Below, one piece after another: positions 54,169-63,173 of a DNA stretch of 64,000 bases. Both the position numbers and the translations under genes were made by a program. The notes beneath the pieces were generated by a model. That model was not told the DNA's origin. It saw only the letters and a program-made list of their open reading frames with translations, and made no database searches. The first letter of the stretch is position 1; each line of letters starts with the position of its first letter. The stretch is from Veillonellaceae bacterium (GTDB taxonomy: Bacteria > Bacillota_C > Negativicutes > UBA1444). Location of the stretch: NCBI GenBank assembly GCA_012798135.1, contig JAAZNU010000046.1:81974-145973 (forward strand), in the 5' to 3' direction.

Positions 54169-57100
54169 TTATTGCGGTTGTTCCGTAGCCAGCTTCTCGG
54201 TTGCCAACTCCGTTTTTCCCCTGCCACGCAGTTTCTGCTGCAGTTTGTCGAACCAGATATAGAACACCGGCGTTACGTACAATGTGAGCAGCTGGGAAAA
54301 CACCAGCCCACCGACGACGGCCACCCCCATGGGCTGCCGGGCTTCGCCGCCGGCGCCGTAGCCGAGGGCGATTGGCAAAGCGCCGAACACGGCGGCCAGT
54401 GTTGTCATCATGATCGGCCGGAAACGGATGACGCTGGCCTCATATATCGCCTGCTCGGCGGTCAATCCTTCTTTTTGCGTCAATTCCAGCGCGAAGTCGA
54501 TCATCATGATACCGTTCTTTTTCACAATTCCGACCAGCATGATAATTCCCACATAGGAGTAAATGTCCAGTTCCATCCGGAACAGCATGAGGAAGATCAG
54601 GGCGCCGGCGCCGGCCAGCGGCAAAGCGGTCAGAATGGTAATCGGATGAATGAAACTCTCATACAGAATTCCCAACACCACATAGATGATAAACACGGTC
54701 ACGAACAACAAAAAGCCCATGTTCGCAAAGGATGATTCAAACGCCGAGGTGTTGCCCTCAAATTTGTCGGACACTCCGGCCGGCAATGTCTGACGGCCGA
54801 CTGACCGGATTTCATCCGCCGTCGTTCCCAGGGCATAGCCAGGCTTGAGATTATAAGTGATGGTTGCCGCCGGCATCTGTCCGCTGTGGTTCACCGACAG
54901 GGACGACAGGACTTCTTTGGGCGTCCCCAGATTCGCCAGGGGCGACAAGGCATCGCTGTTCGTCTTGACATACAACCGGCTAAAGATCGTCGGGTCGGTC
55001 CGGAACTTCCGGTCCAGCCCCAGATACACGTCATATTGGTTGCTGGGCGTGTAGATCGTGCTTACCTGACGATCGGCAAACGCCGAATATAAAGCATCCT
55101 GAATCCGCTTGGCGGTCACTCCCAGCGAGGAAGCTTTATCGCGGTTGATCTCCAGAATAATTTTGGGCGTCCGCAGTTGCAGGTTGGAGTTAACATCGGT
55201 AAGTCCGGGCATTGCCTTCATTTTCGCTTCCATGTCGGTAGCCGCCTGGGCCAGTATATCCAGATTGGGGCTGGACAAGGTGTATTGGCCCACGCCGTAA
55301 GTCTGACGACTGCCCAGTGTAATCGGCGGCGGATTGAACAGGTAGACCCGCAGGCCGGGAATGCTGTTTAACGCCGGCCGCAGTCGGGCAATAATCTGGT
55401 CGACGGATTCGGTCCGGTCTTGCCGGTCTTTCAGATATACGTTGATCCAGCCCATATTGAAGGTCGGGCTGCCTGACAGGGAAATTGCGCCTTTGAGGCT
55501 GGGTTCCTGCATCAGAATTTGGTGCAGGGCCTCCTGGTGGTCGGCCAGATAGTCGAATGATGCACGATCCTCCGCCCGCGTCCGCATAGTGAACATATTC
55601 AGGTCCTGGCTGGGTATCAGCCCTTTGTCGATCAGGGTAAACAGATAGCCGGACAGCACGAATACGGCAAGGGTAAACAGCAACACTTTACGCGGGTGCG
55701 CCAGTGACATTTTTAAAGTGCGTCCGTAAGCCACCTTGCTTTGCTCGATGATTCGCTCCGTTAAAGCCAGCCAGCGGTTTTTGGCGGCGCTCGCCGAATG
55801 ATGTTTCAAAACATAGGCGCACATCATGGGCGTCAGTGTCAAGGAAATGAACCCGGAAATAAGGATGGCGGCGGCGATGCTTACGGCGAATTCCCGGAAC
55901 AGCCGCCCGATGATACCGCTCATGAACAGCAGCGGCACAAACACGACCACCAGGGAGAGCGTCATCGACAGGATAGTGAAGCCGATCTCGCGTGAACCGG
56001 CCAGAGACGCTTCCTCGGGGCCTTCGCCCAGTTCCATGCGCCGCACGACATTTTCCATGACGACGACCGCGTCGTCGACCACAAAGCCGGCGGCCAGCGT
56101 CAACGCCATCAGCGTAATGTTGTTCAGACTGTAGCCGAACATTTTCATCACGGCAAAGGTCGCCACCAACGACAGGGGCACGGCGATCCCCGGGATAAAC
56201 GTGGCCCGGAGGCTGCCGATGAAAAAAAACACCACGCCGATAACCAGCAGGACTGTCAGAAACAGGGTAAACTCAACATCTTCGACTGACTCCTTGATAA
56301 AATCGGCCTTGTTATACAGCAGGTTGACTTCCAGCCCTTGCGGCAGTGTCGCCTGCACCAGCTTCATCTTTTCCTTGATGTCCTGGGCGATTTTCACGGC
56401 ATTGGCGCCCGGCTGCTTGCTGATCGCCACGTTGAGTCCATCGGTGATTTTTCCCGGCGTGATTACGGCGCGTCGGACGGTTTCACTTTCCGTACTGTCC
56501 AGGGCCTGGCCGATATCCTGGATTCTGACCGGCATCCCCTGGCGATAAGCAATAACCAGCGGATTGTAATCCGCCGCCCGCATCAGCTGACCGGTTGAAT
56601 CAATGGTGAAGGCAATACTGGAACCGTGCAGCGTTCCGCCCGGTAGGTTGACATTGCCCGCCGCCAGTGCATCATATACTTCGTTGATGCCGATGTTGCG
56701 GGCCGCCATCCGGTCGGGATCGAGGTTAATCCGCACGGCATATCGCTGCGAACCGAAAATTTGTGCCTGCGCGACTCCTTCCACAGTGGAAATCGCCGGC
56801 AGCATGGAAGTTTCCACATACTCCTGGACCTCGGAGATCGGCATCGTCTGGGAAGTAACGACATAGGTCATGATCGGCTGCTCGGCCGGATTGGTTTTCG
56901 TATAGGAGGGAGGATACGGCAAATCCTCCGGCAAACGGCGCTGGGCCGCCGAAATGGCGCTGCTGACATCCTGGGTAACGGCGTCCATGCTGCGATTCAG
57001 GGAAAATGTAATCGTAATGATCGTGGTTCCGGTGGTATTTGCGGAAGACATCGACTCAACGCCGTCAATCGTGGAAAACTGTTTTTCCAGCGGCAAGGCG

Positions 57101-57288
57101 ACGGAAGACGCCATGGTTTCCGGGCTGGCTCCCGGCAGGGAAGCCCGGACCTGGATGGTCGGATAATCCACATTCGGCAGGTCATTCACCGGCAATTGAA
57201 AATAACTGGCAACACCAAAAAAAAGCAGGCTGATCATGACCAAAATCGTCATGACCGGCCGCCGAATCCAGAGAGCGGAAAAATTCAT
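54169..57288 (-). CDS. RND (HAE1) multidrug efflux permease
   Basis: The 1039-residue RND pump has TM1 at residue ~12-28, two large periplasmic loops, and a proton-relay helix with adjacent Asp residues (LAAGFVVDDAVVVMENVVRRMELG). Its features fit the MdtB/MdtC/AcrB-like HAE1 family. It takes drugs or envelope compounds from the periplasmic space and exports them by proton antiport. It overlaps the adaptor gene by four bases. No TolC-like outer-membrane channel gene is in the window. Confidence 0.94.
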   Translation of the reverse strand: MNFSALWIRRPVMTILVMISLLFFGVASYFQLPVNDLPNVDYPTIQVRASLPGASPETMASSVALPLEKQFSTIDGVESMSSANTTGTTIITITFSLNRSMDAVTQDVSSAISAAQRRLPEDLPYPPSYTKTNPAEQPIMTYVVTSQTMPISEVQEYVETSMLPAISTVEGVAQAQIFGSQRYAVRINLDPDRMAARNIGINEVYDALAAGNVNLPGGTLHGSSIAFTIDSTGQLMRAADYNPLVIAYRQGMPVRIQDIGQALDSTESETVRRAVITPGKITDGLNVAISKQPGANAVKIAQDIKEKMKLVQATLPQGLEVNLLYNKADFIKESVEDVEFTLFLTVLLVIGVVFFFIGSLRATFIPGIAVPLSLVATFAVMKMFGYSLNNITLMALTLAAGFVVDDAVVVMENVVRRMELGEGPEEASLAGSREIGFTILSMTLSLVVVFVPLLFMSGIIGRLFREFAVSIAAAILISGFISLTLTPMMCAYVLKHHSASAAKNRWLALTERIIEQSKVAYGRTLKMSLAHPRKVLLFTLAVFVLSGYLFTLIDKGLIPSQDLNMFTMRTRAEDRASFDYLADHQEALHQILMQEPSLKGAISLSGSPTFNMGWINVYLKDRQDRTESVDQIIARLRPALNSIPGLRVYLFNPPPITLGSRQTYGVGQYTLSSPNLDILAQAATDMEAKMKAMPGLTDVNSNLQLRTPKIILEINRDKASSLGVTAKRIQDALYSAFADRQVSTIYTPSNQYDVYLGLDRKFRTDPTIFSRLYVKTNSDALSPLANLGTPKEVLSSLSVNHSGQMPAATITYNLKPGYALGTTADEIRSVGRQTLPAGVSDKFEGNTSAFESSFANMGFLLFVTVFIIYVVLGILYESFIHPITILTALPLAGAGALIFLMLFRMELDIYSYVGIIMLVGIVKKNGIMMIDFALELTQKEGLTAEQAIYEASVIRFRPIMMTTLAAVFGALPIALGYGAGGEARQPMGVAVVGGLVFSQLLTLYVTPVFYIWFDKLQQKLRGRGKTELATEKLATEQPQ

Positions 57289-58448
57289 TTTGCCTCACCG
57301 CCCTGTTTGCCTGTCGTAGGTGCGCCAGCCGGAACCAAGCTGTCTTTGATGCTTACTTTGAACCCGGGGCGCAAGTTGACCTGTCCATCCGTCACGACAA
57401 CCTCACCGGCGCTCAGGTTGCCCTCGATCACCGCCGATTTCCCGACCACGCGGCTCTGTTTGACCGGCCGGACCTCAACCGTCATGTCTTCTTTGACCAC
57501 GAACACATAATTTCCCTTGGGGCCCGTGTTGACGGCCTCAACCGGAACCACCAGGGCATTGGCCTGAGTTTCCAGCAGCAAGGTGACCCGTACGAACTGG
57601 CCTGGCCACAATTCTTTGCCCTGGTTGGCGAAGCGGGCCTTTAACTGAATTACGCCGGCGGAAGTGTTCACCGTATTGTCCACAAAAGTCAGTTCGCCAT
57701 TTTCGACGCGAACATTTTGATCTGCCAGGAAGGCCGTAACTTTCAGGGGGCCCTTGCCTTGGGCCGCCAAAATATTACGCAGTTCTTTTTCCTGGACCGT
57801 AAAACTGACCAGAATCGGTTCAATCTGGTTGACCACCAGCAGCTGCGTCGCGTTCACTGTTGCCAACGCGCCCAGATTCGCCAGGAAAGCGCCGGTACGG
57901 CCGTCGATGGGTGAACGGATATAACAATTGTTCAAATCGATGCGAGCAGTTTCCACGGCGGCTTGCGCCTGCTGAACGGTTGCTGCCTGGGCGCGTGCGG
58001 AAGATGTAGCCTGCTCGTATTCCTGGCGAGAAACCGCTCCTTGGCTAAACAGTGTTTCATATCGCCGGGCAGAAGCAGCGGCAAATGTCGCCTGATCCGT
58101 ATCATGCATCAGTAGCGCCTGGGCCTGAGCCAATTTTTGGATAAAAGGCGCCGGATCGATAGTGATGAGTAAATCACCGGCCTTAACCTCCTGCCCCTCA
58201 CGAAAATGCAGTTGCTGGACACGCCCGGTAACTTGCGGCAAAATGACTGCGGAGTTGTAGGCAAGCACATTCCCTACAGACTCTACTTGCACCGGCATTT
58301 CACGTACTTCGGCACGTCCAACCATTACCGGAATCACCGGTGGCGGCGCCGATTGCGTACGATTGCTGCAACCGGCCAAAGTAAAAGAAATCATTACTCC
58401 AGCAACGCCCAACAACGACGCCCAAAAGACAGCCCGGTTCTTTTTCAC
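57285..58448 (-). CDS. RND efflux periplasmic adaptor lipoprotein
   Basis: The 387-residue membrane fusion protein has a lipobox (FTLAGC), a barrel-sandwich/lipoyl region (GRVQQLHFREGQEVKAGDLLITIDPAPF), a helical hairpin (residues ~105-175), a second lipoyl half (CYIRSPIDGRTGAFLANLG) and a beta-barrel domain. It links the RND permease to an outer-membrane channel. Its start codon follows a 34-base palindrome by about 40 bases. Confidence 0.93.
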   Translation of the reverse strand: MKKNRAVFWASLLGVAGVMISFTLAGCSNRTQSAPPPVIPVMVGRAEVREMPVQVESVGNVLAYNSAVILPQVTGRVQQLHFREGQEVKAGDLLITIDPAPFIQKLAQAQALLMHDTDQATFAAASARRYETLFSQGAVSRQEYEQATSSARAQAATVQQAQAAVETARIDLNNCYIRSPIDGRTGAFLANLGALATVNATQLLVVNQIEPILVSFTVQEKELRNILAAQGKGPLKVTAFLADQNVRVENGELTFVDNTVNTSAGVIQLKARFANQGKELWPGQFVRVTLLLETQANALVVPVEAVNTGPKGNYVFVVKEDMTVEVRPVKQSRVVGKSAVIEGNLSAGEVVVTDGQVNLRPGFKVSIKDSLVPAGAPTTGKQGGEAK

Positions 58449-58490
58449 GCCAGTATCCCTTCTTTCGGAAATCCTGCAACCCGTGTAAAA

Positions 58491-58524
58491 ATCAGTTTGC
58501 AGATTCGCGAATCCGCAAACTGAT
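58491..58524 (-). promoter_or_regulatory. 34-base palindrome before the RND operon
   Basis: The arms ATCAGTTTGC and GCAAACTGAT flank a perfect 12-base palindrome, GATTCGCGAATC. On the minus strand TTTTT follows directly, and a TTGACA lies about 23 bases upstream. It could be an operator for an efflux regulator or a leader terminator. Confidence 0.6.
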
Positions 58525-58683
58525 CACAAAGCTCTTTCCATTGTCAAGCCAGCCTTTGGATACAAGAACCGTTTAGGCTAGCACTCTTTAAGTATTCTAC
58601 TAAAAATCATCCAGCAATTTGTGACGAATTTGTGAACTTTCCAGTTTCATTACTTTGCTAATGGTCCGCCAATCTAAAAATTA

Positions 58684-58735
58684 CAAAAAAAAAAGATCTG
58701 CAAAAGGCTTCACCGCTAAGCCCCGCAGATCTTTT
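58684..58735 (-). terminator. Terminator of the amidase-M20 operon
   Basis: The outer stem GATCTGC/GCAGATC with an inner GGCTT/AAGCC stem is followed on the minus strand by a T-rich run of about 10. Confidence 0.82.
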
Positions 58736-58739
58736 TCGG

Positions 58740-60044
58740 TTAATCCAAGGCAAACGTTGCTTGAGGCAACCTACCCATCTCCAGAAAAATAGCCGCATTC
58801 CCGGCGATCGCTTTTTCCATATAATCGATCCGCACTTTATCGATCGGTCGATGACAGTAGAATTCCTGCATCGGCGAATAGCCGATGGCCGGTTTTTTAT
58901 CCCGGCCGCAAACGACCGACAAATCGGTGCCGAAATCCCAATAGCCAAACTTAACCGGTTGCCCGACAGCGGTCAGTCCTGTTGCCGCCGCCTGAACAAA
59001 TGGATGCGATGGCGCAATTTTCCAGGGGTCCTTAACATTCGGCAAAGTTGCCGTTTTTCCAGTATAGGAAGTTCGAGGTACGGCGGCGACTGCGACCTTG
59101 GCCCTGAATTGCGGATCATTGGCCGTCAGTTCATCAATAATACTTTGGATTTGCGCCAAACAACTTGCTGCGGATTCGCCCGGAACCAGTCGGCGGTCGT
59201 AGGTGATTTGGCAGCGATCCGGCACAATACACAATGCCCCCGGCGTACAACTGATAATCGTCAAGGCGATGCTGGAGCGTCCGAGTTCCTCGTCCTGAAT
59301 TGCTTGCGCCGCTATGACCTGCTCCACACGATCAATAAAAGCCGTGGCTTTGTTCACCGCGTTAACCCCCAGCCATGGCGCACTGCCGTGGGAAGTTACC
59401 CCTTCAATGGTTACCTGCAGTTCCACTCTACCCCGATGCCCCAAATAGAGTTTCAGGGAAGTGGCCTCGCAGGATACCACGCCGTCATACTCCAGGCCGC
59501 GTGCCGGCAGCGTTTCATCGATCAATCCGATCATGCCCAGTTGTTCGGCAGTTTCCTCCAATACGACGCCCGTAAACATAAACCGGCCAGGAAAGTCCCA
59601 ACCCTGTTCCCGCAGCTTCAGCAGCAGAGCGCCGGCATAAACTTGACACGCCCCACCGCCTTTCACGTCGGCGGCGGCCCTCCCATGGATCACTTCCACG
59701 CTTTCCGTCCCGGTGCGGTCCTGGTTTTCCATTTGGTCGATATCGACCGTTGCACCGTAGGGATCATATCCCAGCCATTCCGCAGGATCCCCCGGATCTA
59801 CATGATCCAGGTGTGCATTGTACATAATAGTCGGTCCAGGTCGGGTTCCCTGGATAATCCCAACCACATTTCCCCAATTGTCGCGGAACGCTTCATCATA
59901 ACCGAGCTTTAGCATTTCCGCCAAATATAAATCTGCCACGCCTCTTTCCATTCCCGGCAATGCCGGCACGCGGATCAAGCGGCGGCAAAAATCCACTGCT
60001 GCCGGTTTGAGGTCGGCAGCAATTTTCTCCAAAGGTTTCGTCAT
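58740..60044 (-). CDS. M20-family metallohydrolase (peptidase/deacylase, YgeY-like)
   Basis: The 434-residue zinc hydrolase has the first metal site in MYNAHLDHVDPGDPAEW, the catalytic EE pair in GVVLEETAEQLG and the dimerisation/lid domain VTSHGSAPWLGVNAV. The last metal-binding part is SPMQEFYCHRPIDKV. M20 enzymes cleave peptides, N-acyl or carbamoyl groups. The layout resembles YgeY, an enzyme of purine/selenium-linked catabolism. ATG 60044 follows GGAGGAAAAG. It is the last gene of the operon with the amidase and small subunit, so an amide or ureide product is its likely substrate. Confidence 0.87.
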   Translation of the reverse strand: MTKPLEKIAADLKPAAVDFCRRLIRVPALPGMERGVADLYLAEMLKLGYDEAFRDNWGNVVGIIQGTRPGPTIMYNAHLDHVDPGDPAEWLGYDPYGATVDIDQMENQDRTGTESVEVIHGRAAADVKGGGACQVYAGALLLKLREQGWDFPGRFMFTGVVLEETAEQLGMIGLIDETLPARGLEYDGVVSCEATSLKLYLGHRGRVELQVTIEGVTSHGSAPWLGVNAVNKATAFIDRVEQVIAAQAIQDEELGRSSIALTIISCTPGALCIVPDRCQITYDRRLVPGESAASCLAQIQSIIDELTANDPQFRAKVAVAAVPRTSYTGKTATLPNVKDPWKIAPSHPFVQAAATGLTAVGQPVKFGYWDFGTDLSVVCGRDKKPAIGYSPMQEFYCHRPIDKVRIDYMEKAIAGNAAIFLEMGRLPQATFALD

Positions 60045-60060
60045 AGTATCTTTTCCTCCG

Positions 60061-60264
60061 TCATTTATCGGGGCTTTGTCGCGGCACCAACGAAAACACT
60101 CCCGCTGGCGCAAGGTCTTCGGAGAACCCTCCGGCCACATCACTGACGGCCCGTAGCAATCCGTCCAAGTCTACCGCGTACTGCGGCAAATATTGCTCAA
60201 GAGTGTCGTCCAGCTTACGCCCATTGATTTCGGTTGTGATTTTTTGCAAGGTATTTGTTTTCAC
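60061..60264 (-). CDS. Small GatC/AtzG-like amidase partner
   Basis: The 67-residue protein lies directly after the amidase, overlapping its stop as GTGA (60264). Its helical N-terminal half and the C-terminal FSEDLAPAGVFSLVPRQ tail resemble GatC/AtzG, the small subunits that wrap amidase-signature enzymes in GatCAB and AtzE-AtzG. The similarity is by pattern and context, not strong sequence identity. GAGAGGAAG lies eight bases upstream of the GTG. A stabilising subunit of the neighbouring amidase is the most likely role. Confidence 0.65.
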   Translation of the reverse strand: MKTNTLQKITTEINGRKLDDTLEQYLPQYAVDLDGLLRAVSDVAGGFSEDLAPAGVFSLVPRQSPDK

Positions 60265-61682
60265 AAGTCGCACTTCCTCTCGCCGATTTCAGGATGGGCT
60301 TGCTCAAATGCGTAAGCTACCTGAAACACCTTGGCTTCGCCGAAGGGTCTCCCCTGAATCTGGAACCCGATGGGCAAACCGTCAGCCGTGAATCCACAGG
60401 GCAAAGACAAAACCGGATGCCCGTTAAAGTCCCCCAGTGAAGTCAAAAGCATCAGAACGGGATGTACGCGTGGGTTAACCGCTTCCTGCCCGAACATTAC
60501 AGTCGGCGCCCCGATCGGGAATGGCGGCATAACCACTGTTGGCGAGAGAAAAATATCAATCTCCCGATAAATTTCAGCCCATTTCTGCCGGTCCTGCTGT
60601 CGCAGCCGCTGCGCGTTCACATAGACCGAAGCCGGAATATATTGGCCTTTTTCCAGTCGATAACGGATGCTGGGCCCATATTTGTCGCCACAGTTTTCCA
60701 AGTTGCGTTCATGATAAGTGTAGGCCTCCGACATGGTCAAAACGCTGCTCACTGCAAATGCGCTGCGATCGGGATAACTCAATTCCCGCAACTGCGCCCC
60801 TTGCTGTTCAAACCAACGGAGAACGCCATCAAATATCTGCTCCACGGGTGGCTGCAACATTCCTTCGTAGTAATGCGGGCAAATGCCGATCTTAAGTCCT
60901 CGAAGGTCTAGCGCCGGTTCTCCCTCCAAACCGGCAGTGTAATCCTCTGCCGGAACTGCTGCCGAACCGACATCATCCGGATCATATCCCGCCATTGCCG
61001 TCAGAACTGCTGCTGCATCCCAAACGGAGCGAGCGATCGGTCCCGTATGGTCCATTGACCAGCTCAAAGGAATCACTCCCCGCTTGCTAACCCGGCCATA
61101 GGTAGGTTTAATTCCTACTACCCCGCAAAAAGACGCCGGAATCCGAATGGAACCACCAGTATCCGTACCTAAGGAAAAAGCCGAACTGCCTACGGCGACA
61201 GAAGCGGCGGAACCGCCGCTGGAACCGCCGGTCACCAGCCCTGAATTCCAAGGGTTACGGCATGGGCCGAAACGGTCATTTTCACTGGTCGTGCCATAAG
61301 CGAATTCATGCAGATTATTCTTACCGACTAAAACCGCACCCGCAGTTTCCATACTATCAATGACGGCAGCATTCGTTGCCGGAAAATTCCCCTCCAAAAC
61401 GGCGGACCCCGCCGTGGTCGGAATGCCCCGAGTCATGTACAGGTCTTTGGCTGAATAGGGAATGCCGTGCAAAGGACCGCGATAGCGCCCCCGCAAAATT
61501 TCCGTCTCGGCGCTTGCCGCAGCCTTCAGCGCCCTATCAGCCGTCACGGTTATAAAGGCATTGATCACCGGTTCCGTCTGTTCGATCCGCTGCAAACATT
61601 CCTGGGCCAGTTCCACTGGGGACAACGCTTTTGTCTGCAACAACGGCGCCAATTCCCGAATCGTTTTTTTCATGAAAGACAT
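60261..61682 (-). CDS. Amidase-signature enzyme
   Basis: The 473-residue enzyme has the amidase-signature serine loop GGSSGGSAASVAVG and GTDTGGSIRIPASFCG; the catalytic Lys lies in YSAKDLYMTRG. It belongs to the GatA/AtzE group. The operon with a urea/amide-type ABC transporter, a small GatC-like protein and an M20 hydrolase argues for catabolism of an imported amide or ureide rather than tRNA amidotransfer, since no gatB is present. SD AAAGGAG lies eight bases before ATG 61682. Confidence 0.9.
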   Translation of the reverse strand: MSFMKKTIRELAPLLQTKALSPVELAQECLQRIEQTEPVINAFITVTADRALKAAASAETEILRGRYRGPLHGIPYSAKDLYMTRGIPTTAGSAVLEGNFPATNAAVIDSMETAGAVLVGKNNLHEFAYGTTSENDRFGPCRNPWNSGLVTGGSSGGSAASVAVGSSAFSLGTDTGGSIRIPASFCGVVGIKPTYGRVSKRGVIPLSWSMDHTGPIARSVWDAAAVLTAMAGYDPDDVGSAAVPAEDYTAGLEGEPALDLRGLKIGICPHYYEGMLQPPVEQIFDGVLRWFEQQGAQLRELSYPDRSAFAVSSVLTMSEAYTYHERNLENCGDKYGPSIRYRLEKGQYIPASVYVNAQRLRQQDRQKWAEIYREIDIFLSPTVVMPPFPIGAPTVMFGQEAVNPRVHPVLMLLTSLGDFNGHPVLSLPCGFTADGLPIGFQIQGRPFGEAKVFQVAYAFEQAHPEIGERKCDL

Positions 61683-61720
61683 GGCATCGGCTCCTTTCCC
61701 GGTATCGCTTGTTTTCTCTA

Positions 61721-62416
61721 TTATACCGTAAGGTAACGATGAATGACTTCGTCGGACAAAGTTTCCATGGCGCCGGCAGTCACGATTTCGCCTTTTTGGA
61801 TGATCAGAAACCGGTCTGCCAATCGGCGAGCAAATTTGAGATTTTGTTCCACAATGATCATGGGAATTTGCATAGCCTTGTGGATACGCTTCAAGATATT
61901 GCCGATTTCCGCCACCACATTCGGTTGGATTCCTTCCGTAGGTTCATCAAGCAACAATGCCTTCGGATGGCTCATCAAGGCCCGGGCAATGGCCAGTTGT
62001 TGTTGCTGTCCACCAGACAAGACTCCGCCCTTTCGATGCAGATGTTCCGGCAGAATGGGAAAGTAATCAAAAACTTCATCCATGCGTTCCTTGATCGCCC
62101 GGGTATGGGACAGAGCCCCCAGTTCCAAGTTTTCACGAACCGTAAGATTGGGCAGGATTTCCCGTCCTTGCGGCACATAGGCAATGCCTTGGCAAGCCCG
62201 TTCATACGCTTTCAGCGAGGTCAGATTCACTTCGCCCAAACGAACAGTCCCGGTCTGCATCGGCAGCAAGCCAATCAGACTCTTTAGCAGCGTTGTTTTA
62301 CCGACGCCGTTGCGACCAAGGATCGCCAATTTTTCCGAACAGTCGACCGCAAAAGATACATTATTCACAATTCGGCTTTTGCCATAACTGACGGAAACCG
62401 TGTTGACTTCCAACAT
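61721..62416 (-). CDS. urtE: Urea/amide-type ABC transporter ATP-binding protein UrtE
   Basis: The 231-residue ATPase begins MLEVNTVSVSYGKSRI and has Walker A GRNGVGKTT, signature LSGGQQQQLAIARAL and Walker B LLLDEPTEGIQPN. The phrase DEPTEGIQPN is common in UrtE and FmdE-like proteins and differs from LivF at 10.8 kb. The frame extends to 62437, but ATG 62416 fits the family start. It follows urtD with only a one-base gap. Confidence 0.87.
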   Translation of the reverse strand: MLEVNTVSVSYGKSRIVNNVSFAVDCSEKLAILGRNGVGKTTLLKSLIGLLPMQTGTVRLGEVNLTSLKAYERACQGIAYVPQGREILPNLTVRENLELGALSHTRAIKERMDEVFDYFPILPEHLHRKGGVLSGGQQQQLAIARALMSHPKALLLDEPTEGIQPNVVAEIGNILKRIHKAMQIPMIIVEQNLKFARRLADRFLIIQKGEIVTAGAMETLSDEVIHRYLTV

Positions 62417-62417
62417 A

Positions 62418-63170
62418 TCACGCCACCGCCTCATCATCGTCTTTCAGATAAACCTGGATGACCTTCGGATTCTGCTTGACTTCGTCAAAGCTGCCTTCCG
62501 CCAAGACCCTCCCCTGATGAAGCACTGTAACGGTTTCAGCAATTTGCTCAACAAAATCAATATCGTGTTCCACCACGATCACGGTTTTGTCCTTCATCAT
62601 CGTCTTGATCATCTCGCCGGTTTTATAGGTTTCATCCGCCGTCATTCCTGCCGTAGGTTCATCCAAAGTAATCAACCGAGGTTTCTGGGCAATAACCATC
62701 CCCATTTCCAGCCATTGCCGCTCACCGTGCGAAAGCGAAGTGGAAATCACGTCCCGTTTCCCGTATAAATTGATTTGCTCCAAAATCGTCCGGATTTCAT
62801 CGGCAATCGCCCGGTTCTTGCGATACAAAAAGGTCGTAAGAACACTGCTGTGCCCGGCCAGCGCCACCTCGATATTTTCATACACCGTCAGATAATCGAA
62901 AAGATTGGGTCCCTGGAATTTGCGTCCCACTTTAAACTTACCGGCGATTTCGTGCGGGCTCCTGCCGGTGATGTCCTCGCCGGCCAATAAAATTTTACCG
63001 CTAGTCGGCGCGGTTTTGCCGGTAATCATGTCGATGACAGTCGTCTTCCCTGCGCCATTAGGCCCGATGATCACCCTGGTTTCCCCTTCCGCCACCGTAA
63101 AGGAAACCTTGTCCACAGCCAAAAAGCCACTAAAGCTTACACTGACATCTTGCAATTCCAAAAACGCCAT
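62418..63170 (-). CDS. urtD: Urea/amide-type ABC transporter ATP-binding protein UrtD
   Basis: The 250-residue ATPase has Walker A GPNGAGKTT and the unusual signature LSHGERQWLEMGMVI. LSHGxxQWLE is characteristic of UrtD and separates it from LivG (LSLGYMRRLEIA here). Walker B is LITLDEPTAGM. It pairs with UrtE. The transporter could carry urea or short-chain amides; the downstream amidase makes amides attractive. Confidence 0.9.
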   Translation of the reverse strand: MAFLELQDVSVSFSGFLAVDKVSFTVAEGETRVIIGPNGAGKTTVIDMITGKTAPTSGKILLAGEDITGRSPHEIAGKFKVGRKFQGPNLFDYLTVYENIEVALAGHSSVLTTFLYRKNRAIADEIRTILEQINLYGKRDVISTSLSHGERQWLEMGMVIAQKPRLITLDEPTAGMTADETYKTGEMIKTMMKDKTVIVVEHDIDFVEQIAETVTVLHQGRVLAEGSFDEVKQNPKVIQVYLKDDDEAVA

Positions 63171-63173
63171 GTC

